Positions 15,742 to 24,116 of a stretch of DNA of 64,000 nt are shown in pieces. This DNA is from AC-32 sp963772975. Its GTDB lineage: Bacteria > Actinomycetota > Thermoleophilia > Gaiellales > Gaiellaceae. The notes beneath the pieces were generated by a model. That model saw only the letters and a list, made by a program, of their open reading frames with translations. It searched no databases and was not told the DNA's origin. The stretch's first letter is position 1. Every line of letters begins with the position of its first letter. The position numbers and the translations under genes were made by a program. The stretch spans positions 660,923 through 724,922 of the forward strand of contig CAVYZH010000002.1 in the NCBI GenBank assembly GCA_963772975.1, given 5' to 3'.

Positions 15742-17157
15742 ATGGGTTACGAGGGTGAGACGGCGATGTTCGGGCCTGGTGACCAGAATGTGGCGATGCC
15801 CGAGCATCCGACACCGGCCGAGCGGGCTGCGCGCGGAAAGGCCGCTCGAGCCAAGGTCCGGCGCTCGGCACACGCCGATTGGGCACCCGCGCCAGACCGC
15901 CCGGATCCGGTCGAGCTGCTCGAGGAGCAGGCGCGGACGCGGGTTCAGGAGCTCGTGCCGATCCGATACGGGCGCATGCTCCTCTCGCCATTCAGCTTCT
16001 TCCGCGGCGCCGCCGCTGTGATGGCGGCAGACCTCGCGCCTACGCCGCGGACTGGGCTAACCGTTCAGCTCTCGGGCGATGCGCATCTCGCCAACTTCGG
16101 CGTCTTCGCGGCTTCGGACCGGCGTCTCGTCTTCAGCCTGAACGACTTCGACGAGACGCTGCCCGGGCCCTTCGAGTGGGACGTCAAGCGCTTGGTCGCG
16201 AGCTTCGAGGTCGCCGGACGGGGGTGCGGGTTGGACAGGAAGCAGCGGCGGAAGGCCAATCTCACGGCCGTGCGCTCATACCGTCTGGCGCTGCGCGACT
16301 TCGCGCAGAGCCGCACGCTCGACGTCTGGTACGGACGGCTGGAAGTGGAGGCGATCGTGCAGCGATGGACGACGGAGGTGCACGCGAAGCGGCTCGACCG
16401 GATCGAGCACGACCTCGCCAAGCGGGGGACGAAAGACAATCTCACCGCGCTCGCCAAGCTGACCGAGGTCGTCGACGGCAAGCGGCGGATCGTCAGCGAC
16501 CCGCCCCTGATCGTCCCGCTCGAGGATCCCGTGCCGGGGAAGATCTACGAGTCGTACCGGCGCACGCTCGAGGCCGACCGGCGGCAGCTCGTGGACCGTT
16601 TTCGCGTCACCGAGGTCGCGCGCAAGGTGGTCGGGGTCGGCAGCGTCGGCACGCAGACGTGGATCGTCTTGCTGCTCGGTCGTGACGACGAGGATCCGCT
16701 CTTCCTCCAGCTGAAGGAGGCGCAGTCGTCGGTACTCGAGCCGTTCCTCGGCGGGCAGGGGTTCGCCAACCAGGGCCAGCGCGTCGTCGAGGGTCAGCGG
16801 CTGACGCAGGCCGCGCGCGACCTCCTGCTGGGTTGGACGCGTGCCGCGGACGCCGACGGAACCGAGCGCGACTACTACGTGCGCCAGCTCTGGGACGGGA
16901 AGGCCAGCGTGGACATCGAAGCGTTCGACCCGGAGGCGATGAAGCTCTATGCCGAGGTCTGCGGCCGCACGCTCGCGCACTCGCACGCCCGCTCGGGAGA
17001 CCCGATCGCGCTGGCGGGCTACCTCGGCCGCGGCAAGGCCTTCGACCACGCGCTCGCGTCGTTCGCCGAGGCCTACGCGGATCAGAACGAACGGGACTAC
17101 TCCGCGCTCGAGACAGCCGCCGCCGGTGGCCGGGTGAAGGTCGAGCGGGGCCTCTAG
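15742..17157 (+). CDS. DUF2252 family protein
   Basis: 471 residues. Typical landmarks: RYGRMLLSPFSFFRGAAAVM, then LSGDAHLANFGVFA and FSLNDFDETLPGPFEWDVKR, which resemble the catalytic and metal loops of the protein-kinase/aminoglycoside phosphotransferase fold (HxxN and DFD-like). The family is widespread in actinobacteria and its substrate is unknown. Alternative ATG at 15766. Its stop overlaps the stop of the convergent NlpC/P60 gene. Confidence 0.9.
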   Translation: MGYEGETAMFGPGDQNVAMPEHPTPAERAARGKAARAKVRRSAHADWAPAPDRPDPVELLEEQARTRVQELVPIRYGRMLLSPFSFFRGAAAVMAADLAPTPRTGLTVQLSGDAHLANFGVFAASDRRLVFSLNDFDETLPGPFEWDVKRLVASFEVAGRGCGLDRKQRRKANLTAVRSYRLALRDFAQSRTLDVWYGRLEVEAIVQRWTTEVHAKRLDRIEHDLAKRGTKDNLTALAKLTEVVDGKRRIVSDPPLIVPLEDPVPGKIYESYRRTLEADRRQLVDRFRVTEVARKVVGVGSVGTQTWIVLLLGRDDEDPLFLQLKEAQSSVLEPFLGGQGFANQGQRVVEGQRLTQAARDLLLGWTRAADADGTERDYYVRQLWDGKASVDIEAFDPEAMKLYAEVCGRTLAHSHARSGDPIALAGYLGRGKAFDHALASFAEAYADQNERDYSALETAAAGGRVKVERGL

Positions 17158-17610
17158 CGGAGGAGGCGGCGCGCCCCGGCGAACTCGCGGCGCACCTGCC
17201 GCAGGCTCACGTAGCTCACGCGGGCGCCGGTGTGAGGGGCCGAGATCACAGCCCGTCCCGAGACCACGAGGTCGACGTGTCCGCCGCCGTTCGTGAAGAC
17301 CAGGTCGCCGGGCCGCAACCGAGCCGAAGCGAACTGGCACGCCGAGCGACATCTGCCCCCAGGTCGAGTGCGGGATCGTCCGGCCGATCGATCGGTACGC
17401 GGCGTAGACGAGACCCGAGCAGTCGAAGCCGGTGCGGCGCGAGATGCCGCCCCACCGGTACGGCACGCCGAGCTGGCGCTTCGCGAAAGCCACGACCCGC
17501 TCGGCGGGCTTGGCCGGGCGAGGGCTGGGAGCGCGGCCAGGGTCGACCTGCGCCCGGGCGGCAGGCGCGAGCAATCCGGGCAGCACGAGGACGGGAAGCA
17601 GGCGGCGCAC
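17154..17610 (-). CDS. NlpC/P60 cell-wall peptidase (one frameshift)
   Basis: Secreted peptidase of about 150 residues: signal peptide RRLLPVLVLPGLLAPAARAQ, then GVPYRWGGISRRTGFDCSGLVYAAY with the catalytic Cys. The frame is lost near 17320 and the rest (RLRPGDLVFTNGGGHVDLVV, with the catalytic His) is in the next frame to the stop at 17154. All catalytic parts are present, so a one-base error in the sequence is more likely than decay. Expected to cut gamma-D-Glu-diaminopimelate links in peptidoglycan. Confidence 0.75.
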
Positions 17611-17680
17611 CGGGCCTACCTCGGCCGCGAGGCGCCGGGCCGCAAGGGTTAGCGGGGTACCTCGATCGAGGGAGTCGCCG

Positions 17681-18088
17681 CTACGAGCTCAGCCCTTGCG
17701 CGACTTCCCAGCTGTGGCCGTCGGGATCGGTAAAGGTGGCGACTCGCATGCCCCATGGCCGGTCGACCGGGCCGGTCAGCAGTTGCACGCCGCGCTCCTC
17801 GAGTGCCGCGCACACGGCATCGACGTCGTCGATCCAGATGCTGAGCTGGAAGCGCGAACCGGAGTCACGGCCGGCCACCGGCGCCGGTTCGACCTGCTGC
17901 GCAGCCGAGGAGCTCAGGAGCAGGTTGACGAATAGCTGGTCGAACTTGACGCAGACAGAGGTCTCGTCCTCGAAGACCACCTCGACGCCGAAGATGGCCT
18001 CGTAGAAGGACTTCGCGGTCTGCAGATCCTCCACGAACAGGCTGATCGCGCTGACGTGACTAAGCGACTGGCTGGTGGTCGTGCTCAT
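17681..18088 (-). CDS. VOC (glyoxalase/bleomycin resistance) family protein
   Basis: 135 residues. ISLFVEDLQTAKSFYEAIFG opens the first beta-alpha-beta-beta-beta module and TFTDPDGHSWEVAQ closes the second. The metal-ligand positions of glyoxalase I are only partly kept, so the activity is open. Preceded by a candidate ECF-type promoter at 18122-18145 shared with two similar genes. Confidence 0.85.
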   Translation of the reverse strand: MSTTTSQSLSHVSAISLFVEDLQTAKSFYEAIFGVEVVFEDETSVCVKFDQLFVNLLLSSSAAQQVEPAPVAGRDSGSRFQLSIWIDDVDAVCAALEERGVQLLTGPVDRPWGMRVATFTDPDGHSWEVAQGLSS

Positions 18089-18121
18089 CTCGGCTCCTCT
18101 CTGGTCGGGGCTCTCGTCGGT

Positions 18122-18145
18122 TAGACCGCCGCGCGGCGGAAAGTT
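18122..18145 (-). promoter_or_regulatory. Candidate ECF-type promoter of the VOC gene
   Basis: Minus strand AACTTTCC (18145-18138) and GTCTA (18126-18122), spaced like the site at 4959-4983. Confidence 0.35.
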
Positions 18146-18151
18146 CATCGC

Positions 18152-18535
18152 TCAGTCGCGCCGCGTGCCACGCCAGGGCCCGGGCACGAAATCGAGCACG
18201 ACGTTCACGGCCCAGACGATGATCGTCGCGTAGACGAGCGTGCGGAAGCCGTGGATGTCGAAGCCGTCCACGAGCAGGTCCGTCAGCCAGAGCATCAGCA
18301 TCGCCACGCCGAACCAGATCAGCCCGAGGGTGACGACGGCGAGCGGCAACGTGAGCAGGCGGATGAAGGGCTTGACGATCGTGTTCAGGATCCCGAACAG
18401 CAGAGCAGCCCGGATCAGGTCGCCTGCGCTGTCCACCTCGACACCGCTCAGCACGCCGGTCACGATCGCGAGCACGACGGCGTTCGCGACCCAGGAGAGC
18501 GTAAGCTGCTTCGCGAGCCTCATCAGGCGCATCAT
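18152..18535 (-). CDS. Phage holin family / four-TM membrane protein
   Basis: 127 residues with four hydrophobic segments; LLFGILNTIVKPFIRLLTLPLAVVTLGL is the signature of the mycobacterial four-TM holin superfamily (PF04020). Common chromosomal genes with no phage context; here too none is nearby. Confidence 0.85.
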   Translation of the reverse strand: MMRLMRLAKQLTLSWVANAVVLAIVTGVLSGVEVDSAGDLIRAALLFGILNTIVKPFIRLLTLPLAVVTLGLIWFGVAMLMLWLTDLLVDGFDIHGFRTLVYATIIVWAVNVVLDFVPGPWRGTRRD

Positions 18536-18605
18536 CCCGCCGGGACGACGCGCGCGCCACCCCGACGCGAGAGGCTGACACTGTCACCGAACAGGAGGAA
18601 ACAGC

Positions 18606-19001
18606 TTGATCGCAGCGGACTACCCGTTTCTCGACGTCCTTTGGACGTTGCTCATCTTCTTCGCGTGGGTGATCTGGTTCTGGCTCCTGATCACGATCTT
18701 CGCGGATCTCTTCCGCCGGCACGACATCGGCGGTGGCAAAAAGGCGCTCTGGGTGATCTTCGTGATCATCGTGCCGTTCGTCGGCGTGCTCATCTATCTG
18801 ATCGCCGAGAGCAAGGGCATGGCCGATCGCCAGGCGCAACTCCAGCAACAAGCGCAGGCGCAGACCGACGAGTACGTCAAGACGGTCGCTGCGAGCGCCG
18901 ATCCGGCCGGGCAGATCGCGCAGGCGAAGCAGCTGCTCGACAGCGGCGCGATCAACCAGCAGGAGTTCGACGCGCTGAAGCAGAAGGCGCTCGCGACCTA
19001 G
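18606..19001 (+). CDS. PLDc_N / SHOCT domain membrane protein
   Basis: 131 residues from TTG (AGGAGG 9 nt before). Two membrane segments with the PLDc_N pattern (FAWVIWFWLLITIFADLFRR, LWVIFVIIVPFVGVLIYLI), a Gln-rich linker, and a C-terminal SHOCT motif (QLLDSGAINQQEFDALKQKAL). Role unknown; SHOCT usually mediates oligomerisation. Confidence 0.85.
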   Translation: MIAADYPFLDVLWTLLIFFAWVIWFWLLITIFADLFRRHDIGGGKKALWVIFVIIVPFVGVLIYLIAESKGMADRQAQLQQQAQAQTDEYVKTVAASADPAGQIAQAKQLLDSGAINQQEFDALKQKALAT

Positions 19002-19537
19002 CGGTCGCCGGCTAGCTCGAGCAGGGCCTCGACCGTCGTCCAGTTCCGCGACGTAGCGGTGAGGCCGAGGCCCTGCCCGGCCAGCTTCGACCAGAGCTTC
19101 GAGCGCGCGATCGTCTGCGGGTGCCAGGCGTAGACCTCGCGTCCCACGACGAACACGCGCTCGTCAGGCGCGGCGGCCTGCTCGAGCTCGCGCACGACCT
19201 TCGCGGGGAGCTTGCCCGACAGGAACGTGACCTGGTAGCGCTTCGGCTCGGTCGCGACCTTGGCGTGCGGGTTGCGCTTCACGACCGCGGCGAGCTCGGC
19301 CCGCGTCCGCACGACGACCGCGATCTCGAGGCCGAAGCGATCCCGGATCAGCTGCTCGACCTTCTTACGCACGGTCTCGGGCTTGGCGCGGCTCTCGACC
19401 ACGACGTTGCCGCTCTGCAGGTAGGTCTGCACGTCGGTGAAGCCGGCCTCCTCGAGCGCCTCGCGCAGCGCGGCCATCGAGATCCGGTTTCGAGGGCCGA
19501 TGTTGATCCCGCGCAGCAGGACGACGTGGCGAGCCAT
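18998..19537 (-). CDS. DUF1697 family protein
   Basis: 179 residues beginning VVLLRGINIGPRNRISM, the defining start of DUF1697, followed by TYLQSGNVVVES and the late SKLWSKLAGQGLGLTATSRN. Function unknown. Its ATG shares one base with the stop of the acylphosphatase gene, so translation is coupled. Confidence 0.9.
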   Translation of the reverse strand: MARHVVLLRGINIGPRNRISMAALREALEEAGFTDVQTYLQSGNVVVESRAKPETVRKKVEQLIRDRFGLEIAVVVRTRAELAAVVKRNPHAKVATEPKRYQVTFLSGKLPAKVVRELEQAAAPDERVFVVGREVYAWHPQTIARSKLWSKLAGQGLGLTATSRNWTTVEALLELAGDR

Positions 19538-19803
19538 CAGCGGGTGACGAAGCCGCGCAAGGCCTCCGGCTCCTCCTCGGCGACGTCGACGCGCTCGACC
19601 TGCGCGCCTCGCGGGCCTTCCCTCGAGAGCCGCACGACCGCCTCGACCGCTTCGGGCTCGCCCTCGAGCACCGCCTCGACGGTTCCATCCCCGCGGTTCC
19701 GCGCCCAGCCGGCGACGCCGCGCGACTCGGCGGCGCGGGCGATCGCCCAGCGGAAGCCGACTCCCTGGACGCGCCCGTGAACGATCAGACGGCGGCGGAT
19801 CAC
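19537..19803 (-). CDS. acyP: Acylphosphatase
   Basis: 88 residues. HGRVQGVGFRW with the phosphate-binding loop and catalytic Arg, then GWARNRGDGTVEAVLEG with the catalytic Asn. Hydrolyses acyl phosphates such as carbamoyl or acetyl phosphate. GTG start. Confidence 0.92.
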   Translation of the reverse strand: MIRRRLIVHGRVQGVGFRWAIARAAESRGVAGWARNRGDGTVEAVLEGEPEAVEAVVRLSREGPRGAQVERVDVAEEEPEALRGFVTR

Positions 19804-19823
19804 TGCGCGGCATTATCGATTCG

Positions 19824-20405
19824 ATGAAGCTGCTGGAGACGCCACATGGTCAGGCGCGGGTGCACCTGCACGAGGTCGACAAGCCTCGAGCCGCGCTGGT
19901 GCTCGGGCACGGCGCGGGTGGAGGCGTCGAATCGCCGGACCTCGTCGGGGCGGCCCGAGCGGCGAACGCGGCCGGACTCACGGTCGCGCTCGTCGAGCAG
20001 CCCTACCGCGTCGCCGGGCGCCGCTCGCCCGCGCCCGCCAACCAGCTCGACGCGGCCTGGACGAGCGTGATCGAGCAGCTCGCCTTCGAGGTGCCACTGA
20101 TCGCCGGCGGCCGCTCCGCGGGTGCCCGGGTCGCTTGCCGGACAGCGGCCGCGACCGACGCCAAGGCCGTGCTCTGCCTCGCGTTCCCGGTCCACCCGCC
20201 GGGCCGGCCGGAGAAGAGCCGGCTGGACGAGCTCGACGCCGTCAAGGTCCCGACGCTGGTCGTCCAAGGCGAGCGCGACCCGTTCGGCATGCCGCCGTCT
20301 GCGGCCAACCGCGTCGTCGTGCAGATCCCCGGCACCCACTCGCTCCGCAGCAGCTCGGCCGTTGAAGAAGCCGTGTCCGCCTGGTTGCTTGGTATCGGGA
20401 TGTAA
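19824..20405 (+). CDS. Alpha/beta hydrolase of the KANL3/Tex30 type
   Basis: 193 residues. ALVLGHGAGGGVESPD provides the oxyanion loop, IAGGRSAGARVA the nucleophile elbow with Ser, LVVQGERDPFG the acid and GTHSL the His. Substrate unknown. Divergent from acyP across 20 bp. Confidence 0.82.
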   Translation: MKLLETPHGQARVHLHEVDKPRAALVLGHGAGGGVESPDLVGAARAANAAGLTVALVEQPYRVAGRRSPAPANQLDAAWTSVIEQLAFEVPLIAGGRSAGARVACRTAAATDAKAVLCLAFPVHPPGRPEKSRLDELDAVKVPTLVVQGERDPFGMPPSAANRVVVQIPGTHSLRSSSAVEEAVSAWLLGIGM

Positions 20406-20485
20406 TTCGACCAGGAGGGTCGCCAGGCCGGTCAGGAACCCGTCATCGACCTCGAGCCGGCCGCGGCCGTCTAGGAAACGCGCTC

Positions 20486-20511
20486 TCCGGGCCCGTTTCG
20501 GCGGGCCCGGA
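20486..20511 (+). terminator. Hairpin terminator
   Basis: 10-bp perfect stem TCCGGGCCCG/CGGGCCCGGA (20486-20495, 20502-20511), loop TTTCGG. It separates the hydrolase from the cold-shock gene. Confidence 0.7.
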
Positions 20512-20610
20512 CGGCGTATCGGCTAAGCTTTGACCTCCACAGAGCGAGTACCTGGTCGGCTGACGCCTCCCATCTACCGTTCGTGAATAGGTAGAAGGAG
20601 GTGTTTTTCT

Positions 20611-20823
20611 ATGGCTACAGGAACAGTGAAGTGGTTCAACGACGCCAAGGGGTATGGCTTCATCACCCCGGACGACGGCGGCGGCAAGGATCTCTTCGTC
20701 CACCACACCGCGATCTCGGGTGACGGCTACAAGTCGCTCCCCGAGGGCGCGAAGGTCGAGTACGAGGCCGCCGAGGGTGCCAAGGGCCCCGAGGCAAAGA
20801 ACGTCGTACAGGTGGCCGGTTAA
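20611..20823 (+). CDS. csp: Cold shock protein (CspA family)
   Basis: 70 residues: GTVKWFNDAKGYGFITPDDG with RNP1, and DLFVHHTAI with RNP2. RNA/ssDNA chaperone. The leader 20530-20610 holds a small CTACC/GGTAG hairpin (20574-20594) directly against an AAGGAGGT ribosome site (20595-20602), a layout that could make translation temperature dependent. Confidence 0.95.
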   Translation: MATGTVKWFNDAKGYGFITPDDGGGKDLFVHHTAISGDGYKSLPEGAKVEYEAAEGAKGPEAKNVVQVAG

Positions 20824-20832
20824 CCACGAGCA

Positions 20833-20860
20833 GGCGCGCGCCGCTGGCGCGGCGCGCGCC
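20833..20860 (+). terminator. Strong hairpin between the cold-shock genes
   Basis: Perfect 12-bp GC stem (20833-20844 with 20849-20860), TGGC loop, no T run. May end the csp transcript or attenuate expression of the next gene. Confidence 0.65.
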
Positions 20861-20883
20861 GACTCCTAGCGAAAGGAATCTCT

Positions 20884-21141
20884 ATGCGAGGACAGATGCT
20901 CTGGTTCAACGAGGTCAAGGACTACGGATTCATCATGACCGAGGACGGGGAGCGGCTCGCGGTCGCCGGCAACGGGTTCGCGCAGGGTGAGAAGCCCGAG
21001 GGTCGCTGCGCGCACAAGCCGGTCACGTTCGAGGTCGACGAGACTACCGGCGAACGCCAGGCGCAGAACGTCGTCTTCGACCAGGAGGTCGCGGCGCGGC
21101 GGGCGCGGATGAGGAGCGGCGGGCGCGGAATTCGACACTAG
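20884..21141 (+). CDS. Divergent cold-shock-domain protein
   Basis: 85 residues. QMLWFNEVKDYGFIMTEDGERLAV keeps the RNP1-like strand (WFN, YGF), but the RNP2 phenylalanines are replaced (LAVAGNGF) and the tail is basic (RRARMRSGGRGIRH). Fits a CSD-like RNA-binding variant. Follows csp after a hairpin. Confidence 0.75.
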   Translation: MRGQMLWFNEVKDYGFIMTEDGERLAVAGNGFAQGEKPEGRCAHKPVTFEVDETTGERQAQNVVFDQEVAARRARMRSGGRGIRH

Positions 21142-21150
21142 GAGGATTGG

Positions 21151-21336
21151 ATGGCGACGAAGAAGCGGCAGCAGACAATCAACAAGCGCAATCGTGAGCG
21201 GGCGATCGAGGAGAAGCGAACGCTCAAGCGGCAGGCCAAGGAAGAGAAGCGCGAGGCGATCAAGAACGGCGAGCTCGAGAAGCCGGACTGGCTCGGGCCT
21301 CCGAACGAACAGCTCGGCGACGACGAGCTGGCCTAA
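21151..21336 (+). CDS. Small highly basic protein
   Basis: 61 residues, very rich in Lys, Arg and Glu (KKRQQTINKRNRERAIEEKRT), likely one long helix with a short acidic end. Good ribosome site (TAGGAGG). It lies 9 nt after the cold-shock variant, so probably the same transcript; a nucleic-acid-binding role fits but is not shown. Confidence 0.7.
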   Translation: MATKKRQQTINKRNRERAIEEKRTLKRQAKEEKREAIKNGELEKPDWLGPPNEQLGDDELA

Positions 21337-21368
21337 CCCTTTCGCGCAGCCGGAGTCGCACTGACCAG

Positions 21369-22145
21369 GTGAGAACGGCTCTGACCCCGGTCGTGCTCGC
21401 CGCGCTGCTCCTCGTCGCCGGTTGCGGCGGCGGCGGAGGCTCGGCGGCTTCGACGCGGCCGTCGGTCGAGGGGCTGCAGACACAGCAGGCGAAGGGCGCC
21501 TGGATCTTCCACCCGGCCGGTACGCCGAAGCGGCTGATCATCTTTTTCCACGGCCAGGGTGACGAGACCGAGTCGACGCCGGCGAATCACCGTGACTGGA
21601 TCGATCATCTCGTCAAGAAGGGGGCCGTGGTCGTCTATCCGCGATACGAGCAGGTCTACAGCAAGGCCGTGCTCGATCCCGCGGTCGCGGGCGTCCGCAA
21701 GGCGAGCGGGCGGCTCGAGCTGAAGGGCCTGCCGGTGTTCGCGCTCGGCTATTCGCGCGGCGCGGCGCTGGCGGTCGAGTACGCGGCGGTCGCAAAGCGG
21801 GAGCAGGTGCCGGTGCCGGATGCGGTCGAGAGCGTCAACCCGGTGCCCTACGGCGAGACCGCGAGGATCGTGAACCTCAAGCCGCTGCAGCCGCGCACGA
21901 TTCTCGCGCTGATCGTCAGCGAGAAGGACCCGCACGCCTCCGACGGCGCCGGCCTGCTGCTGCAGCGCCTGCGCGACTCGGGCTTCCCGGGCGGTCAGAT
22001 CGAGCTGAACATCGCCCGCTCACACGGCTCGTTCACGGCCGACCATCTGGCGCCGCTGAGCTCGTCAGCGGCCGCGCGTACCGCCTACTGGGCGCCGACC
22101 GACGCGCTGATCCGAGCGCTGCACGGCCAGAAGCTGCAGCGGTAG
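21369..22145 (+). CDS. Alpha/beta hydrolase lipoprotein
   Basis: 258 residues. Lipobox LLVAGC marks it as an exported lipoprotein with a Gly-rich linker. IIFFHGQGDE and LGYSRGAALA (nucleophile Ser) define the hydrolase fold; DPHASDG and RSHGSF may give the acid and His. The 3' end overlaps the convergent ydcF-like gene by 81 nt. Confidence 0.8.
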   Translation: MRTALTPVVLAALLLVAGCGGGGGSAASTRPSVEGLQTQQAKGAWIFHPAGTPKRLIIFFHGQGDETESTPANHRDWIDHLVKKGAVVVYPRYEQVYSKAVLDPAVAGVRKASGRLELKGLPVFALGYSRGAALAVEYAAVAKREQVPVPDAVESVNPVPYGETARIVNLKPLQPRTILALIVSEKDPHASDGAGLLLQRLRDSGFPGGQIELNIARSHGSFTADHLAPLSSSAAARTAYWAPTDALIRALHGQKLQR

Positions 22146-22541
22146 CGCCGCGAGGCACGCGAGCTCTCGCGCCAGCAGTCGCACCGGCCGCGGGCCGGGC
22201 GGGGACGAGCTCGTGACCCTGACGGCGGAATCGCCGATCGCCGCGCGCACCAGTGTTCGCGCGCGCAGGGCGTGCCAGGACGAGGTGACGACCACGACCT
22301 CGTCCGCCTCGAGTCGGCGCGCGGCGTCGGCCACGCCGCGGGCGTTCTCGCGGGTATTGCGGGCGCGCGTGTCGAGCACGACCTCGCCCCCGCGCCAGGC
22401 GCCTTGCATCAGCTCGGCTTCGCCGCTGAGCAGCACGGCGTCGGCGTCGAGCGTCTCGGCGTGCCGAACCCGCGCCTCGCAGATGACGTGCAGCTCGCCC
22501 CGGCGGCGCCCCGAATACCCGAGCACCGCCACGAGCCGCAT
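22065..22541 (-). CDS. YdcF-like (DUF218) protein
   Basis: 158 residues. LVAVLGYSGRRRGELHVICEARV, LLSGEAELM and DTRARNTRENARGVAD follow the DUF218 pattern, here without a signal peptide. SANTA/DUF218 proteins act in envelope metabolism. Its ATG overlaps the glycosyltransferase stop (TGATG). Confidence 0.8.
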   Translation of the reverse strand: MRLVAVLGYSGRRRGELHVICEARVRHAETLDADAVLLSGEAELMQGAWRGGEVVLDTRARNTRENARGVADAARRLEADEVVVVTSSWHALRARTLVRAAIGDSAVRVTSSSPPGPRPVRLLARELACLAALPLQLLAVQRSDQRVGRRPVGGTRGR

Positions 22542-23248
22542 CAGCGCCGCCGCCGCAGGAACGCGAACAGCGTCCCGATCACGGTCAGCACGACGAGCAG
22601 CGACTTCTTCCCGCGCAGCTTCGACTCACCGCTCGCGCGCTCGCGCATCTCGACCGGCACCTCATCCACGCGCAAGCCGGCCTCGCTCAGGCGCAGGAGC
22701 GCCTCGACCTCCGGCGCCTCGGTCGTGTACGGCTGAGCGAGCACCGGCAACGCCTTTGCGTTGGCGGCGTACATGCCGCTGGTCGCGTCCAGGAAGGGCC
22801 GGCGCAGGGCGATGCGCATCACGCGGCGTAGGAGCGCGGTGCCGAACCGTCTCGGCGCGGACGGCATGTAGCGATAAGGCGCGAAACCCTCGCCGCTGGC
22901 GAAGCGCGAGCCTACGGCGACATCGCACTCGCCTTCGCGCACACGCTCGAGCAGGCGCTCGAGCTCCACGACCGGGTGCTGGCCGTCGGCGTCGACTCGA
23001 CCGCACAGGTCGTAGCCGTGCTCGAGCGCATAGGCGTAGCCCGCGGCGTTCCCGGCCGGCAGGCCGCGGTTGTGGCTGAAGGAGACGACTTCGGCGCCGG
23101 CCGCGCGGGCCACGTCGGCGGTGCCGTCTGTCGAGCCGTCGTCGACCACGAGCAGATCGGCGTCGGGGAGCCCCTGGTGCAGCTCGTCCAGCACTGCGGG
23201 CAGGTTCTGCTCCTCGTTCCAGGCCGGCAGGAAGACGAGCGTGCTCAC
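22541..23248 (-). CDS. Family 2 glycosyltransferase (dolichol-phosphate mannosyltransferase-like)
   Basis: 235 residues from GTG. LVFLPAWNEEQNLPAVLDEL and LLVVDDGSTDGTADVA form the nucleotide-binding GT-A core; GRVDADGQH carries the DxD-type motif; ATSGMYAANAKAL follows. A single hydrophobic segment ends the chain. Expected to transfer a sugar to a polyprenyl phosphate. Start overlaps the cytochrome gene stop by GTGA, the ydcF gene follows by TGATG: a three-gene coupled operon. Confidence 0.88.
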   Translation of the reverse strand: MSTLVFLPAWNEEQNLPAVLDELHQGLPDADLLVVDDGSTDGTADVARAAGAEVVSFSHNRGLPAGNAAGYAYALEHGYDLCGRVDADGQHPVVELERLLERVREGECDVAVGSRFASGEGFAPYRYMPSAPRRFGTALLRRVMRIALRRPFLDATSGMYAANAKALPVLAQPYTTEAPEVEALLRLSEAGLRVDEVPVEMRERASGESKLRGKKSLLVVLTVIGTLFAFLRRRR

Positions 23249-24072
23249 TTGCCCGCGCTCGTGGCGACATACGCGGCCACGTCGCGGATCTGCTGCTCGC
23301 TCAGCTGGCCGCCGAACGACGGCATCCCGCCGCCGCCGTTCGTCACCTTGTCGAGCACGGTGTCGTAGCCGGGCTTGGCGTCGTCGAGGTTCGGGCCGAC
23401 CTGGCCGCTCGACTTCGCCGCCGAGAGCGCGTGGCACGAGCCGCAGCCGGCCGAGGCGAACACCTTCGCTCCCTCGGCCGCGTCGGCGTTGGCGGGGATC
23501 GGCGTGGTGGCTGCCGGCGCAGCGGTGGTGTCCTGCCCGTAGAGCCAGACCGCGCTCGTCCACCAGACGCCGATCAGCACGGCGAATAGCAGGCCGCCGG
23601 CGGTGGGCAGCACCCAGCGCGGAAAGTTGTGCAGCCGCACGATCGTCACCTTCGAGGCGAACGCGCCATAGACCGCGCAGCCGAGCAGGGAGTGGGCGAG
23701 CACGCGCGTGCTCGGATCCTGGAAGCCGAGCTTGAAGATGCAGTGGTAGGCGACGGGCAGGGTCAGCGCGAAGGCGAGCCGGCCCGACCACCGGTGCACG
23801 GGGTTCACCCACGCGGGCTTCGACCACGGCAGCTTGCGGAAGATCCAGGCCGCGGTGAAGAGCTGGAAGCAGGCGAGCACGACCACCGCGGTCGCGAAGC
23901 CGGCCTTGAGATGGATCGGGTCCTGGAAGAAGAGCCGGAAGTAGCCCTTCGAGCGTGGGTCGTGGTTGGCGAGCAGGCCGGCGGTCAGCGCGACGAGCGC
24001 GAACGCGGCCAGCGGCGCGGCGAGCCACCGGTACGACCGCTGCTCGGGCGGTGCTGCGGCGAGCTCTGCCAC
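23245..24072 (-). CDS. Cytochrome b561-like membrane domain fused to cytochrome c
   Basis: 275 residues. Residues about 15-180 hold five membrane segments with histidines (HLKAGF, HRWSGRL, AYHCIF, AHSLLG) able to bind heme b; this resembles the DUF6529 family. Residues about 195-275 are a class I cytochrome c: GCGSCH heme attachment and GMPSFGG with the Met ligand. An electron carrier between membrane and outside is likely. First gene of the operon with the glycosyltransferase and YdcF-like protein. Confidence 0.83.
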   Translation of the reverse strand: MAELAAAPPEQRSYRWLAAPLAAFALVALTAGLLANHDPRSKGYFRLFFQDPIHLKAGFATAVVVLACFQLFTAAWIFRKLPWSKPAWVNPVHRWSGRLAFALTLPVAYHCIFKLGFQDPSTRVLAHSLLGCAVYGAFASKVTIVRLHNFPRWVLPTAGGLLFAVLIGVWWTSAVWLYGQDTTAAPAATTPIPANADAAEGAKVFASAGCGSCHALSAAKSSGQVGPNLDDAKPGYDTVLDKVTNGGGGMPSFGGQLSEQQIRDVAAYVATSAGK

Positions 24073-24116
24073 CGGCCTATCGAATCGCAGTCGCGCCCAC
24101 GAGGCAAGCTACGCGC

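Noticed and set aside
18152..18535. Phage origin for the holin-family gene
   Set aside because: The four-TM holin superfamily is a common chromosomal family in actinobacteria and no lysis or structural phage genes are near.
22541..24028. A single long protein spanning the glycosyltransferase and the cytochrome region
   Set aside because: The frame upstream of 23248 is the shadow of the cytochrome gene; the true glycosyltransferase start is the GTG overlapping the cytochrome stop.
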